This document shows, piece after piece, positions 18,496 to 27,339 of a stretch of 64,000 nt of DNA. The notes under the pieces are model-generated. The model had not been told where the DNA came from, searched no databases, and worked only from the letters and a program-made list of their open reading frames with translations. Source of the stretch: JACPFV01 sp035526825 (GTDB lineage Bacteria > Pseudomonadota > Gammaproteobacteria > Nevskiales > Nevskiaceae); NCBI GenBank assembly GCA_035526825.1, contig DATLBT010000124.1, positions 1 through 64,000 of the forward strand, written 5' to 3'. Made by a program: the position numbers and the translations under genes. Numbering within the stretch: position 1 is the stretch's first letter; each line of letters opens with the position of its first letter.

Positions 18496-18948
18496 ATGAC
18501 CCATTCCCGCTCCGCCGACCGGCTCAACGACCTCCTCGAGGTTGCGCGCGACGGCGAGCGCTTCTACCGGGAGGCGGGTTCGCAGGCGCGCGCCCCCGGA
18601 TTGCGCGGCACGTTTCGCAAGATGGCGGAGTTGCGCCAGCGCCTCATGAACGACCTTGCCGACCACGTCGCCGCGCGCGGCGCCCGGCCGTCCGGCGAGC
18701 GCACCCTGCGCGGCACCTCGCGGCAGCTTTACGCCCGGCTGCGGGCCCGCGTTGCCAGGCACGACGACTCCGCCTGGCTCGCACAAGTCACCGCGATCGA
18801 GGACCGGCTGCTGTCCTCGTACGAGCGGGCCCTCGCCCGCACGCCATTCGGCGACGCGGTACGGCCGATCCTGCGGCGCCATCTGCTCACGGTGCGCGCG
18901 ACGCATGAGCGCATGCGGCTGCTGTGCCAGCGCAGCCTGGCTGCTTGA
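18496..18948 (+). CDS. PA2169/DUF2383-type four-helix-bundle protein
   Basis: 150 residues, all-helical and ferritin-like: LNDLLEVARDGERFYREAG at the start, then KMAELRQRLMNDLADHVAARG, and a C-terminal pair of helices. This is the DUF2383 / PA2169 family, stress-associated and of unknown function. No metal ligands are certain. It stands 18 bases before egtB and may be cotranscribed with it. Confidence 0.75.
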   Translation: MTHSRSADRLNDLLEVARDGERFYREAGSQARAPGLRGTFRKMAELRQRLMNDLADHVAARGARPSGERTLRGTSRQLYARLRARVARHDDSAWLAQVTAIEDRLLSSYERALARTPFGDAVRPILRRHLLTVRATHERMRLLCQRSLAA

Positions 18949-18966
18949 GCACCAGGATATCCAGAC

Positions 18967-20238
18967 ATGTTGATGGCCCTGCAGGATGCGCCCGACATCG
19001 GCGCGAGCGCGCCCGCACCGCAGGCGGTCGCGGCGGGTTATGCGGCCATCCGCGCGCAAACCCTCGGCCTGATCGAAGGCCTGGCCGCGGAGGATTGCCA
19101 GGCGCAGTCGATGCCCGAGGCGTCTCCTGCCAAATGGCACCTCGCGCATACGACCTGGTTTTTTGAAACCTTCGTACTGGCGCTCGATCCCGAGTACCGC
19201 CCGAGCCACCGGGCCTACACCGAGTTGTTCAACTCTTACTACCACAGCGTCGGTGCCCTACACCCGCGTGGGCAGCGCGGCCTGCTGACGCGGCCGACGC
19301 TCGACGAGGTCAGGGCCTGGCGCGCGGTGGTCGACGATGGAATGTTGAAGGTGCTCGAAGGCGACTTGTCCCCCGAGCAACGCGCGCGCGTGGAACTGGG
19401 ACTGCACCACGAGCAGCAGCACCAGGAACTGTTGCTGGCCGACCTCAAGCACCTCTTCTGGCACAACCCCTTGCGACCCGCGTATCGGGACGGCGCGTTG
19501 CCGCCGCAGCCCACGGCGCAGCCGTGGCGCTGGCTCGAGCGGCCGGGCGTGATGGTCGAAATCGGCCACGGCGCCGAGGGCTTCGCGTTCGACAACGAGA
19601 CGCCGCGCCACCGGGCGTGGGTCGACGCGCACGTGATCGCGTCACGGCCGGTGAACAACGGCGAGTACCTCGACTTCATCGTCGATGGCGGTTATCGCAA
19701 TCCCCTGCTCTGGCTGGCCGACGGTTGGGATGCGGTGCAGGCCGGCGACTGGCAACGCCCGCTGTACTGGGACCCCGACTGTGACACGCACTTCACGCTG
19801 CGCGGTGAACGCACGCTCGAGCATGACGAGCCGGTGTGCCACCTGTCGTATTACGAGGCTGACGCCTTTGCGCGCTGGGCCGGCGCACGGTTGCCGCGCG
19901 AAGAGGAGTGGGAAGCGGCGGCCCAATCGTGGCCGGTCGCCGGCAACTTGCTGGACTCGGGCCTCTTGCAGCCGCGCTCGCACGACACCGACGGGCCGAG
20001 CTTTTACGGCGATGTCTGGCAATGGTGCGCGAGCAGTTATGCGCCCTACCCGGGATACCAGGCCACGGCGGGCGCCCTCGGCGAGTACAACGCCAAGTTC
20101 ATGTGCAACCAGATGGTGCTGCGTGGCGGCTCCTGCGTGACGCCAGCCGGTCACCTGCGCGCCAGCTACCGCAACTTTTTCGCGCCGCACGCGCGCTGGC
20201 AGTTCAGCGGTGCGCGCCTGGCGAAGGATCGTGTGTGA
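18967..20238 (+). CDS. egtB: ergothioneine biosynthesis EgtB, iron(II) sulfoxide synthase
   Basis: 423 residues. N-terminal DinB-like four-helix domain with metal ligands in KWHLAHTTWFFE and HHEQQHQE; C-terminal formylglycine-generating-enzyme-like domain from about residue 190 (ending RASYRNFFAPHARWQFSGARLAKD). The enzyme joins hercynine (trimethyl-histidine) to a thiol (gamma-Glu-Cys or Cys) using O2. The adjacent egtD supports the assignment; there is no egtA, egtC or egtE here, as usual in proteobacteria. The ATG at 18967 or the one at 18973 may be used. The 3' end overlaps egtD by 4 bases. Confidence 0.92.
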   Translation: MLMALQDAPDIGASAPAPQAVAAGYAAIRAQTLGLIEGLAAEDCQAQSMPEASPAKWHLAHTTWFFETFVLALDPEYRPSHRAYTELFNSYYHSVGALHPRGQRGLLTRPTLDEVRAWRAVVDDGMLKVLEGDLSPEQRARVELGLHHEQQHQELLLADLKHLFWHNPLRPAYRDGALPPQPTAQPWRWLERPGVMVEIGHGAEGFAFDNETPRHRAWVDAHVIASRPVNNGEYLDFIVDGGYRNPLLWLADGWDAVQAGDWQRPLYWDPDCDTHFTLRGERTLEHDEPVCHLSYYEADAFARWAGARLPREEEWEAAAQSWPVAGNLLDSGLLQPRSHDTDGPSFYGDVWQWCASSYAPYPGYQATAGALGEYNAKFMCNQMVLRGGSCVTPAGHLRASYRNFFAPHARWQFSGARLAKDRV

Positions 20239-21236
20239 CGGTGTCGGCGCCGGGACTGACCCGGCCATTGTTCCCGCGGCTGGGCGACGTCGATGCGCCC
20301 CGCGACGCCTGGGACCGGGCGCTGTTCCGCGCGGACGTCGTTGCCGGGCTCTCGCAGCCGCAAAAGCGCGTGCCGCCAAAATATTTCTACGACGCCACAG
20401 GCGCCGCGCTTTTCGACCGCATTTGCGAGCAGCCGGAGTATTACCCGACGCGCTCCGAGATTTCGATCCTGCGGCGCGAAGCGGGCGCCATCGCCGGGCT
20501 GCTCGGGCCCGACGTGACGCTGGTGGAGCTGGGTAGCGGCAACAGCACCAAGACGCGCCTCCTGCTCGACCGCCTTAGCGAGCCGCGCGCGTACGTGCCG
20601 GTCGACATCTGCGCCGGCTACCTCGAGGGCGCCGCCGCGCGGCTGCACCGGCACTATCCAGGATTGCAGGTGCTGCCCGTTTGCGCGGATTTCACCCACA
20701 GCTTCGTGTTGCCGCCGGCGGCGACGCGCGCACGGCGCACCGCGCTGTTCTTTCCGGGGTCCACGATCGGCAACCTCGAGCCGCATGAAGCCCGGCTGCT
20801 GCTGCGCAAGCTGCACCGCCGCTTGCTGCCCGGCGGCTGGCTCGTGATCGGGGTCGACACCAGGAAGAACGTCGAAACGCTCGAGCGTGCCTACAACGAT
20901 GCCGCTGGCGTTACGGCTGCGTTCAACGCCAACCTGCTGGTACGCATCCGGGACGAACTCGGCGGCGAGGTCGACCCGGCGGCCTTCGAGCACCTCGCCT
21001 GGTACAACGTCGCCTGCGGCCGCATCGAGATGCACCTGCGCAGCACGCACTCCCAGGTGATCCACGTCGACGGCAGGACGTTCCGCTTCCGGCCGGGTGA
21101 GACCCTGCACACCGAGAATTCCTACAAGTACGCGCCGGAGGAGTTTGCCGAGCTGGCGCAGGACGCCGGGTTCAAGGCGTCGAAGCTGTGGCTCGCGGAT
21201 GACGGCGCATTCTCGGTACACGGCCTGGAAGCCTAG
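20235..21236 (+). CDS. egtD: L-histidine N-alpha-methyltransferase EgtD
   Basis: 333 residues from the GTG in the GTGA overlap with egtB. SAM-dependent methyltransferase: PKYFYDATGAALFDRICEQPEYYPTR (family signature split across the N-terminus), VELGSGNSTKTRLLL (motif I), FFPGSTIGNLEP, and the His-binding end region HTENSYKYAPEEF. It trimethylates histidine to hercynine, the substrate of EgtB. The two genes suffice for ergothioneine synthesis if the sulfoxide lyase is elsewhere. Confidence 0.93.
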   Translation: MTVSAPGLTRPLFPRLGDVDAPRDAWDRALFRADVVAGLSQPQKRVPPKYFYDATGAALFDRICEQPEYYPTRSEISILRREAGAIAGLLGPDVTLVELGSGNSTKTRLLLDRLSEPRAYVPVDICAGYLEGAAARLHRHYPGLQVLPVCADFTHSFVLPPAATRARRTALFFPGSTIGNLEPHEARLLLRKLHRRLLPGGWLVIGVDTRKNVETLERAYNDAAGVTAAFNANLLVRIRDELGGEVDPAAFEHLAWYNVACGRIEMHLRSTHSQVIHVDGRTFRFRPGETLHTENSYKYAPEEFAELAQDAGFKASKLWLADDGAFSVHGLEA

Positions 21237-21263
21237 AGCCGTTAGACTGGCGGGACTGCCGCC

Positions 21264-24200
21264 ATGAACCTCCCCGAGCTCTGCATCAAGCGCCCCGTCT
21301 TCGCGACGGTGCTGTCGCTGGTCATCGTGCTCATCGGCCTCGTCAGCTTCCAGCGCCTGTCGGTACGCGAGTACCCGAACGTCGACAAGCCGGTGGTGAC
21401 GGTCAACACCACCTACCCCGGCGCCTCCGCGCAGATCGTCGAGAGCCAGGTCACGCAAGTGCTCGAGGACGCGCTGGCGGGCCTCGAGGGCGTGGATTTC
21501 ACCAGCTCCATCTCGCGCGAGCAGGCCTCGCAGATCAGCGTGACCTTCCACCTGTCGCGCGATCCGGAGAGTGCGGCATCCGACGTGCGGGACCGCGTTG
21601 CGCAGGGCCGCGGCCAGCTGCCGGCCGAGGTGCTCGAGCCGGTGGTGCAGAAGGCCGAGGCCGATGCACAACCGATCATCTTCGTGCCGATCCTGTCGGA
21701 CCGGCACAACCGCCTGCAGCTGTTCGACTACGCCGACCGCAACGTCAAGGACCGGCTGCAATCGCTGCCCGGCGTCGCCTTCGTGCGCATGTTCGGCAGT
21801 CGCTACACGATGCGGCTGTGGCTGGACCCGGAGCGCCTCGCGGCCTATGGCCTTACGCCGCAGGACATCGAGGATGCGCTGCGCCGCCAGAACGTCGAGC
21901 TGCCGGCCGGACGGGTCGAGAGCGCGGCGCGCGAGTTCACCGTGCTGTCCGAAACCGACCTGCGCACGGCCGAGGACTTCAACAACCTGATCATCCGCCA
22001 GGCCGGCGGCTTCCTGGTGCGGCTGTCCGACATCGGCCACGCCGAGCTGGGCGCCGGCAACGAGCGCTTCGCCACGCGCTTCAAGGGCCAGGACGCGGTG
22101 GCCATGGCGATCATCAAGCAGTCCGCCGCCAATCCGCTGGAGGTCTCGCGCGCGGTGCGTGCCGAGATGGCCAAGATCGCGCCGACCCTGCCGGAGGGCA
22201 TGCGGCTCGACCTCGCCTATGACGCGGGCGTGTTCATCAAGTCATCCATCGACAACGTCTTCGCGACGATCCTCGAGGCGGTGGTGCTGGTCGTCCTGAT
22301 CATCTTCGTGTTCCTGCGCACCTTTCGCGCGACGCTGATCCCGCTGGTGACGATCCCCGTGTCGCTGCTCGGCGCGTGCGCGCTCATGGTCGCGTTCGGA
22401 TTCACCATCAATACGCTGACCCTGCTGGCTGCGGTGCTGGCCGTCGGCCTGGTGGTCGACGACGCCATCGTCATGCTCGAGAACGTGCACCGGCACATCG
22501 AGGCTGGCGAGCCGCCGCGGCAGGCCGCGCGGGTGGGCTCGCGCGAGATCGGCTTCGCGATCATCGCGATGACCCTGACGCTGGCCTCGGTGTACGCGCC
22601 GGTGGGCTTCCAGCCCGGCACCACCGGCAAGCTGTTCACCGAGTTCGCGTGGACGCTCGCCGGCGCGGTGCTGGTGTCGGGCTTCGTCGCGCTGACGTTG
22701 ACGCCGATGATGTGCTCGGTGCTGCTCAAGCCGCACACCGAGCGGCACAGCCGCTTCTACGACGCCATCGGGCGCGGGCTCGACCGCATCACCAACGGCT
22801 ATCGCGGCGCCCTGCGCGCGACCTTGGACCGCCGCGCAATCGCGCTGGTCATCGGCGCCGTGGCCGCCATCGGCGGCGCCTGGCTGTTTACGCAACTCAA
22901 GCAGGAGCTTTCGCCCACCGAGGACCGCGGCTTCATCTTCGGCGTGTTCATTGCTCCGGAGGGCTCGACGCTGGCCTACACCGACGGCTATGCGCGCAAG
23001 CTCGAAGCCATCTTTGCGGCGACACCGGACATCAGCAAGTACTTCGTCGTCACCGGCTTCCCGGGGGTCACGACCGGCGCCGCGTTCATCCGGCTGCACG
23101 ACTGGGGCGAACGACGCCCGGTGTTTGCCGTGCAGAAGGAATTGCAGCCAAAGATGTTCGCCGGCGCACCGGGCGTGCTGGCCTTCCCGACGCTGCCGCC
23201 CTCGTTGGGCGCCACGCCGTTCGACCAGCCGGTGCAGGTCGTCGTGCGCACCCACTTGCCGTTCCAGGAGCTGGCTCCGGCGATGGATCGCATCGCGCGC
23301 AGGGCCGGCGAGATCGCGGGACTGGTCAACGTTGACACCGACCTCAAGCTCAACAAGCCGCAGCTGCGCGTCGAGGTGAATCGCGACAAGGCGGCTGCAA
23401 TGGGCGTGGACACCCTCGTCATCGGCCGCGCGCTGGAAACGATGCTCGGTGGCCGCCAGGTCACGCGCTTCAAGCGCGACGGCGAGCAATACGACGTGCT
23501 GGTGCAGCTGCCGCGCATCGACCGCAGCAACCCGCGCGACCTCAACCGCATTTATGTGCGCGGCTCCACCGGCACCATCGTCGGGCTGGCCAACGTGGTG
23601 TCGCTCAGCGAGAGTGTCGCGCCCAAGGAGCTGAACCACTTCAACCAGCTGCGCGCTGCAACGCTGAAGGCCAATCTTGCCGGCGCGCTGACGCAGGGCG
23701 AGGCGCTCGATGCCGTCGAAGGCGTCATCCACGCCGAGCTGCCCGACGCACAGGTCGAGTTCTCGGGTCCGGCGCGCGAGTACAAGCGCTCGCAGCAGGG
23801 CATGGTGTTCATCCTGCTGCTGAGCCTGTTGTTCATCTATCTCGTGCTGGCGGCACAGTTCGAGTCGTTCATCGACCCGCTGATCATCATGCTGACGGTG
23901 CCCTTTGCGATGGCCGGCGCGTTCCTCGCGCTGCAGCTGTCGGGCAATACCTGGAACATCTATAGCCAGGTCGGCATCGTCACGCTGATCGGCCTGATCA
24001 CCAAGCATGGAATCCTGATCGTCGAGTTCGCCAACCAGCGCCAGCAAGCGGGCCGGTCCAAGCTCGATGCCGTCGTCGAGGCGGCGACGCTGCGGCTGCG
24101 ACCGATCCTGATGACGACCGGCGCGATGGTGCTGGGCGCCGTGCCACTGGCCATGGCAACCGGCGCGGGGGCCGAGTCCCGCGAGGTTATCGGCATGACC

Positions 24201-24323
24201 ATTGTCGGCGGCCTGCTGGTGGGCACGCTGTTCACGCTGTTCGTGATCCCGGTGGTGTACGTGCTGCTGGCGCGACGCCACGTGGCGGACGAGGCGACGC
24301 CCGAGGCGCTGCCAGCCCGGTGA
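21264..24323 (+). CDS. RND (HAE1) multidrug efflux permease
   Basis: 1019 residues, AcrB-like. First helix after MNLPELCIKRPVFATVLSL; two large periplasmic loops; TM4 with the proton-relay pair in GLVVDDAIVMLENVHRHIE; C-terminal copy with TLIGLITKHGILIVEFANQ. No membrane-fusion protein or outer-membrane channel gene is next to it, so it must use partners coded elsewhere (orphan MexK/MdtC-like). Its stop overlaps the next gene start by 4 bases. Confidence 0.9.
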   Translation: MNLPELCIKRPVFATVLSLVIVLIGLVSFQRLSVREYPNVDKPVVTVNTTYPGASAQIVESQVTQVLEDALAGLEGVDFTSSISREQASQISVTFHLSRDPESAASDVRDRVAQGRGQLPAEVLEPVVQKAEADAQPIIFVPILSDRHNRLQLFDYADRNVKDRLQSLPGVAFVRMFGSRYTMRLWLDPERLAAYGLTPQDIEDALRRQNVELPAGRVESAAREFTVLSETDLRTAEDFNNLIIRQAGGFLVRLSDIGHAELGAGNERFATRFKGQDAVAMAIIKQSAANPLEVSRAVRAEMAKIAPTLPEGMRLDLAYDAGVFIKSSIDNVFATILEAVVLVVLIIFVFLRTFRATLIPLVTIPVSLLGACALMVAFGFTINTLTLLAAVLAVGLVVDDAIVMLENVHRHIEAGEPPRQAARVGSREIGFAIIAMTLTLASVYAPVGFQPGTTGKLFTEFAWTLAGAVLVSGFVALTLTPMMCSVLLKPHTERHSRFYDAIGRGLDRITNGYRGALRATLDRRAIALVIGAVAAIGGAWLFTQLKQELSPTEDRGFIFGVFIAPEGSTLAYTDGYARKLEAIFAATPDISKYFVVTGFPGVTTGAAFIRLHDWGERRPVFAVQKELQPKMFAGAPGVLAFPTLPPSLGATPFDQPVQVVVRTHLPFQELAPAMDRIARRAGEIAGLVNVDTDLKLNKPQLRVEVNRDKAAAMGVDTLVIGRALETMLGGRQVTRFKRDGEQYDVLVQLPRIDRSNPRDLNRIYVRGSTGTIVGLANVVSLSESVAPKELNHFNQLRAATLKANLAGALTQGEALDAVEGVIHAELPDAQVEFSGPAREYKRSQQGMVFILLLSLLFIYLVLAAQFESFIDPLIIMLTVPFAMAGAFLALQLSGNTWNIYSQVGIVTLIGLITKHGILIVEFANQRQQAGRSKLDAVVEAATLRLRPILMTTGAMVLGAVPLAMATGAGAESREVIGMTIVGGLLVGTLFTLFVIPVVYVLLARRHVADEATPEALPAR

Positions 24324-25060
24324 AGAAACATTTCGCCGTCGTGGCGCTGCTCGCGTTCGCGCCGCAGGCCAACGCCGACTCGCTGGCAGCGCGCGAAACC
24401 CAGTTCGACGATATCCGCATCGTCGAGGGCGCGCGGGTGGAAGGATCCACCCTGCGCTTCGCGCGCGTGGAGCAGGACACCCGCCCGGCCGGCGGCATGT
24501 ATCTGTGCGGCGCACTCGCCGCGGACGATGCACTCGCGGCCGCGGAAACGGTGGCGTCCGCGCTGCAGTTGCTGCCCGCGAGCGCGCTGGCGCGACTGCG
24601 GTTGCGCTACGTCGTGCTCTGCTCGCGCGCGCTTGCCGGCGGCCAGCCGATCGGGGGCATCCCGGTACCGCCACTCGACCTGCTGATGCTCGCGGTGGGT
24701 GGCGAGCGTGCCGACTTGCGCCATCGAACGCTGCATGAATCCTGGCACCTGGCCGAATATCGCGGTGGCAGCTTCAACGACGCCGAATGGTCGGCGCAGT
24801 TTGGCGGCTACGCGCATCACTACCCCGCCACCGTGCGCCGCTCGCCCGTGGGCAGCGGCAAGCCTGGCTTCGTCAACGAGTACGGCGAGGCTTATCCGCA
24901 CGAAGAGCGGGCCGAGCTGTTCGCGTTTCTCCTGTTGGATCCGGACGGCACTGGCGCGCAGCTCCGGCGCCGGGACGACACTGTGCTCAAGCGCAAGGCA
25001 CAGGCCGTTGCCGAGCGCGCCGAATCGTTGCTGGGAGTCGACTTGAGTCGCGGGCTGTAA
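24320..25060 (+). CDS. putative secreted HExxH zinc metallopeptidase
   Basis: 246 residues from a GTG start coupled to the RND gene. Signal peptide to about residue 19 (AFAPQANADS). HESWH at 139-143 is an HExxH zinc motif; about 50 residues on, HEERAELFA gives a candidate Glu third ligand, as in gluzincin-like peptidases, and a basic NEYGEAYP precedes it. I do not recognise the family further. Catalytic identity is inference from the motif spacing; a structural zinc site is the alternative. Confidence 0.6.
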   Translation: MKKHFAVVALLAFAPQANADSLAARETQFDDIRIVEGARVEGSTLRFARVEQDTRPAGGMYLCGALAADDALAAAETVASALQLLPASALARLRLRYVVLCSRALAGGQPIGGIPVPPLDLLMLAVGGERADLRHRTLHESWHLAEYRGGSFNDAEWSAQFGGYAHHYPATVRRSPVGSGKPGFVNEYGEAYPHEERAELFAFLLLDPDGTGAQLRRRDDTVLKRKAQAVAERAESLLGVDLSRGL

Positions 25061-25135
25061 TGTTCCGGCGGGTCAGCCCTTGCGAATCAATGGCTTGCGG
25101 CAACGACTCTGACCCCGCCCCTGCGGGGAACTTTT

Positions 25136-25220
25136 TGTCGGTGGGGGGCGACAGAGTTTCGCTTTTAAAAACAGGTGCTTGAAGAGCCTTGCCGGGGCGG
25201 GTTGTCGCGGGAAGGCAACA
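25136..25220. promoter_or_regulatory. paired activator dyads (GlrR-type) upstream of the trehalose operon
   Basis: TGTC-N10-GACA, perfect, at 25136-25153 and TGTC-N10-AACA at 25203-25220. The starts are 67 bp apart and end 66 bp before the sigma-54 promoter. The gap 25061-25334 has no gene; it holds these sites and the promoter. Confidence 0.7.
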
Positions 25221-25286
25221 TGCGGCCGCGCGCCACTACTTCAACAGCGTCTCTTAACCACATGTAATCATTGGTTTTATCTTTGG

Positions 25287-25302
25287 TGGCACGGGACTTG
25301 CC
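25287..25302 (+). promoter_or_regulatory. sigma-54 promoter of the small gene-SDR-otsB-otsA operon
   Basis: TGGCACgggacTTGCC with exact spacing, 32 bases before the ATG at 25335. Confidence 0.85.
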
Positions 25303-25334
25303 CCTTTATCCCAACTTCTTGGAGGGGTATGGGA

Positions 25335-25520
25335 ATGAAGTCACCGGAAATGAAGCGTTCGACGAGCCGCAATGCGCGGCGCCAGGCTGACGTCGAAGTG
25401 GCGCTGTTGTCCTCCGCCTTGCGCGACCTGCCGGACCCGGACGACCTCGATTTCGAGGGCTTGCCCGAACGCATCACGGCGCGGCCGCTGCACGACCTGC
25501 CCGGGATGTTGCATTCATGA
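25335..25520 (+). CDS. 61-residue acidic hypothetical protein, first gene of the trehalose operon
   Basis: MKSPEMKRSTSRNARRQADV, then SSALRDLPDPDDLDFEGLPERI, then PLHDLPGMLHS. GGAGGGG (25321-25327) is well spaced for the ATG at 25335 and too close for the one at 25329. The 3' end overlaps the next start (ATGA). A basic N-terminus and acidic C-terminal half, with no domain I recognise. Confidence 0.7.
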   Translation: MKSPEMKRSTSRNARRQADVEVALLSSALRDLPDPDDLDFEGLPERITARPLHDLPGMLHS

Positions 25521-26524
25521 CGGCCGCTGCGCGTCGCATTGCCGGCCCCATCCTCGTGACCGGCGGCGCCGGCTTCATCGGCTCGCACGTGGTCGAGGCC
25601 CTTCTCGCGGAAGGCCGCGAAGTGCGCGTCCTCGACGACCTGTCGACCGGCCGCCAGTCCAATCTTCCGTTGCACGACCCGAACCTCGAGCTGGTGGCTG
25701 GCGACATCACCGACGCGGCGATCGTCGTCGAGGCGATGCGCGGCGCCAGTGCATGCATCCACCTTGCCGCCCAGCCGGGTCCACGGGCCGGCGGCGATTC
25801 CTGCGACGTGGCCATGGTCAACCTCCTCGGCTTCATCAACGTGCTCGAGGCGGCCAGGCAATGCCATGTCGCGCGCATCGCCTTCGCCTCGTCCGCCGCG
25901 GTTTACGGCGAGGCCGAAGGCGCGACCTTCAGTGAAACCACGCCACCCCGGCCGGTGACTCCGGCCGGCATGGAAGCGTTGCTTGCCGAGGGCTATGCCG
26001 AGCTTTATCGGCGCCAGCATGGCTTGCGCCCGCTTGGTTTGCGCTATTTCCCGGTCTACGGTCCGCGCCAGCACGTGCGCGGCGGCATCGTGCCGGACTT
26101 GCTGCAACGGCTCGATGCGCGCCGCCCGATCCTGCTGCGCGGCGACGGCCACCAGCAGCAGGACTTCATCCACGTCGAGGACGCGGCTCACGCCACCCTG
26201 GCTGCGCTCGACAGCGCGGAGTGCGGCGTGCTCAATGTCGGCAGCGGACGCGCCACGTCGCTGCGGGAACTGGTCAGTGCGGTTGGTTTTGCGCTCGACG
26301 TCAAGCCGATGATGCACTTTGCGCCCGCGGCAGCGTCGAACGTCGCCACGGGCGTGGCGGATACGACCGCGCTGAGGCGTGTGACCGGCCTGTCGCCGGC
26401 GCGAAGCCTGCGCAGCGGCCTCGCGATGATGGCGTCGGATCGCCTCGCGCGCAGGCGCCGCAGCACGACCACGCTGCGCGTCCCCCTCATGCGACCGGAA
26501 CCGGCTGCCCGCCGCGCTTTCTAA
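25517..26524 (+). CDS. extended SDR (NAD-sugar epimerase-like) with the catalytic Tyr and Lys replaced
   Basis: 335 residues. Rossmann start VTGGAGFIGSHVVEAL (residues 14-29), Asp-rich beta2 end LDDLSTG, FASSAAVYGE with Ser126 in place, and LRYFPVYGPRQ after the active site. It looks like a UDP-glucose 4-epimerase/dehydratase relative. At the YxxxK position, however, it reads PAGMEALLAEGYAELY: aligned by the flanking Pro and LRYF landmarks, Tyr is Ala150 and Lys is Ala154. It should bind NAD(H) but not act by the usual mechanism. Coupled to the small upstream gene and 47 bases before otsB. Confidence 0.8.
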   Translation: MTAAARRIAGPILVTGGAGFIGSHVVEALLAEGREVRVLDDLSTGRQSNLPLHDPNLELVAGDITDAAIVVEAMRGASACIHLAAQPGPRAGGDSCDVAMVNLLGFINVLEAARQCHVARIAFASSAAVYGEAEGATFSETTPPRPVTPAGMEALLAEGYAELYRRQHGLRPLGLRYFPVYGPRQHVRGGIVPDLLQRLDARRPILLRGDGHQQQDFIHVEDAAHATLAALDSAECGVLNVGSGRATSLRELVSAVGFALDVKPMMHFAPAAASNVATGVADTTALRRVTGLSPARSLRSGLAMMASDRLARRRRSTTTLRVPLMRPEPAARRAF

Positions 26525-26571
26525 AAATCACGCAAGGCGGTCCGGGCTTCGGGCCGCCGGAGCCTGTCCCC

Positions 26572-27339
26572 ATGTCCATGTTCAGCGCCCAGCCCGTCGC
26601 TACGCCGTCGCGCACGCCGCCGCTGCTGGCGCCGAACGCCGCACTATTCCTCGATTTCGACGGCACGCTCGCTCCGCTGGCGCGGCGTCCTGACCACGTG
26701 CTCGTGCACCCCGCTACGCCGGCGCTGATCGAATCGGTGATGCGCTACCTGTCCGGCGCGCTTGCACTCATCACCGGTCGCCAGCTGGTCGAGGTCGACC
26801 GCATGCTGGCCCCGTGCGCTTTCGGCGGAGCGGGCTTGCACGGCGCCGAGATGCGCCTCGTGCCCGGCACGCTGCCACGCCTGCAGGTGACGCCCAACAT
26901 CCGCCCATTGCTGCATGCGCTCCGCGCCCGCTTCTCGGCTGACCGGCGCATCCTGGTCGAGGACAAGGTCGCCTGCGTGGCCCTGCACTACCGCGAGGCG
27001 CCCGAGCGTATGCCCGATTGCCGTGACGCCATGACGACGCTCGCGCCGCAGGAGTTCGAGATCGTGCCGGGCAGCATGGTGTTCGAGGCGCGGCCGCGCG
27101 GCATGAACAAGGGCCGCGCAATCCACTCGCTGCTAGGGCACGCCCCCTGGTTCGGCCGCCAGCCGGTCTTCGTTGGCGATGACGTCACCGACGAGGATGG
27201 CTTCATCGCCGTGCAGTCGCTCGGCGGCCACGGCATCAAGGTCGGCGCCGCGCCGACCTCGGCCCATTACCGTTTCAGCCGGCCGGATGACGTTTTCGGC
27301 TGGCTCCACGCGAGCCTTGCCGCCCAGCGGAGCGCGTAA
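26572..27339 (+). CDS. otsB: trehalose-6-phosphate phosphatase
   Basis: 255 residues from the ATG at 26572 (a second ATG, two codons on, is possible). HAD-superfamily: DFDGTLAPLARRPDHV with the nucleophile Asp, ITGRQL (motif II region), and GDDVTDEDGF (motif IV). It removes phosphate from trehalose-6-phosphate. A GC-rich hairpin (26536-26558) without a T-run precedes the start. The stop overlaps the otsA ATG (TAATG). Confidence 0.93.
   Translation: MSMFSAQPVATPSRTPPLLAPNAALFLDFDGTLAPLARRPDHVLVHPATPALIESVMRYLSGALALITGRQLVEVDRMLAPCAFGGAGLHGAEMRLVPGTLPRLQVTPNIRPLLHALRARFSADRRILVEDKVACVALHYREAPERMPDCRDAMTTLAPQEFEIVPGSMVFEARPRGMNKGRAIHSLLGHAPWFGRQPVFVGDDVTDEDGFIAVQSLGGHGIKVGAAPTSAHYRFSRPDDVFGWLHASLAAQRSA

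Noticed and set aside
21264..24323. Long open frames on the minus strand opposite the RND pump and elsewhere
   Set aside because: High GC gives long Arg/Ala-rich antisense frames; none shows a recognisable domain.
26536..26558. Terminator between the SDR-like gene and otsB
   Set aside because: An 8-bp GC hairpin without a T-run inside an apparently continuous operon; at most an attenuating or stabilising structure.
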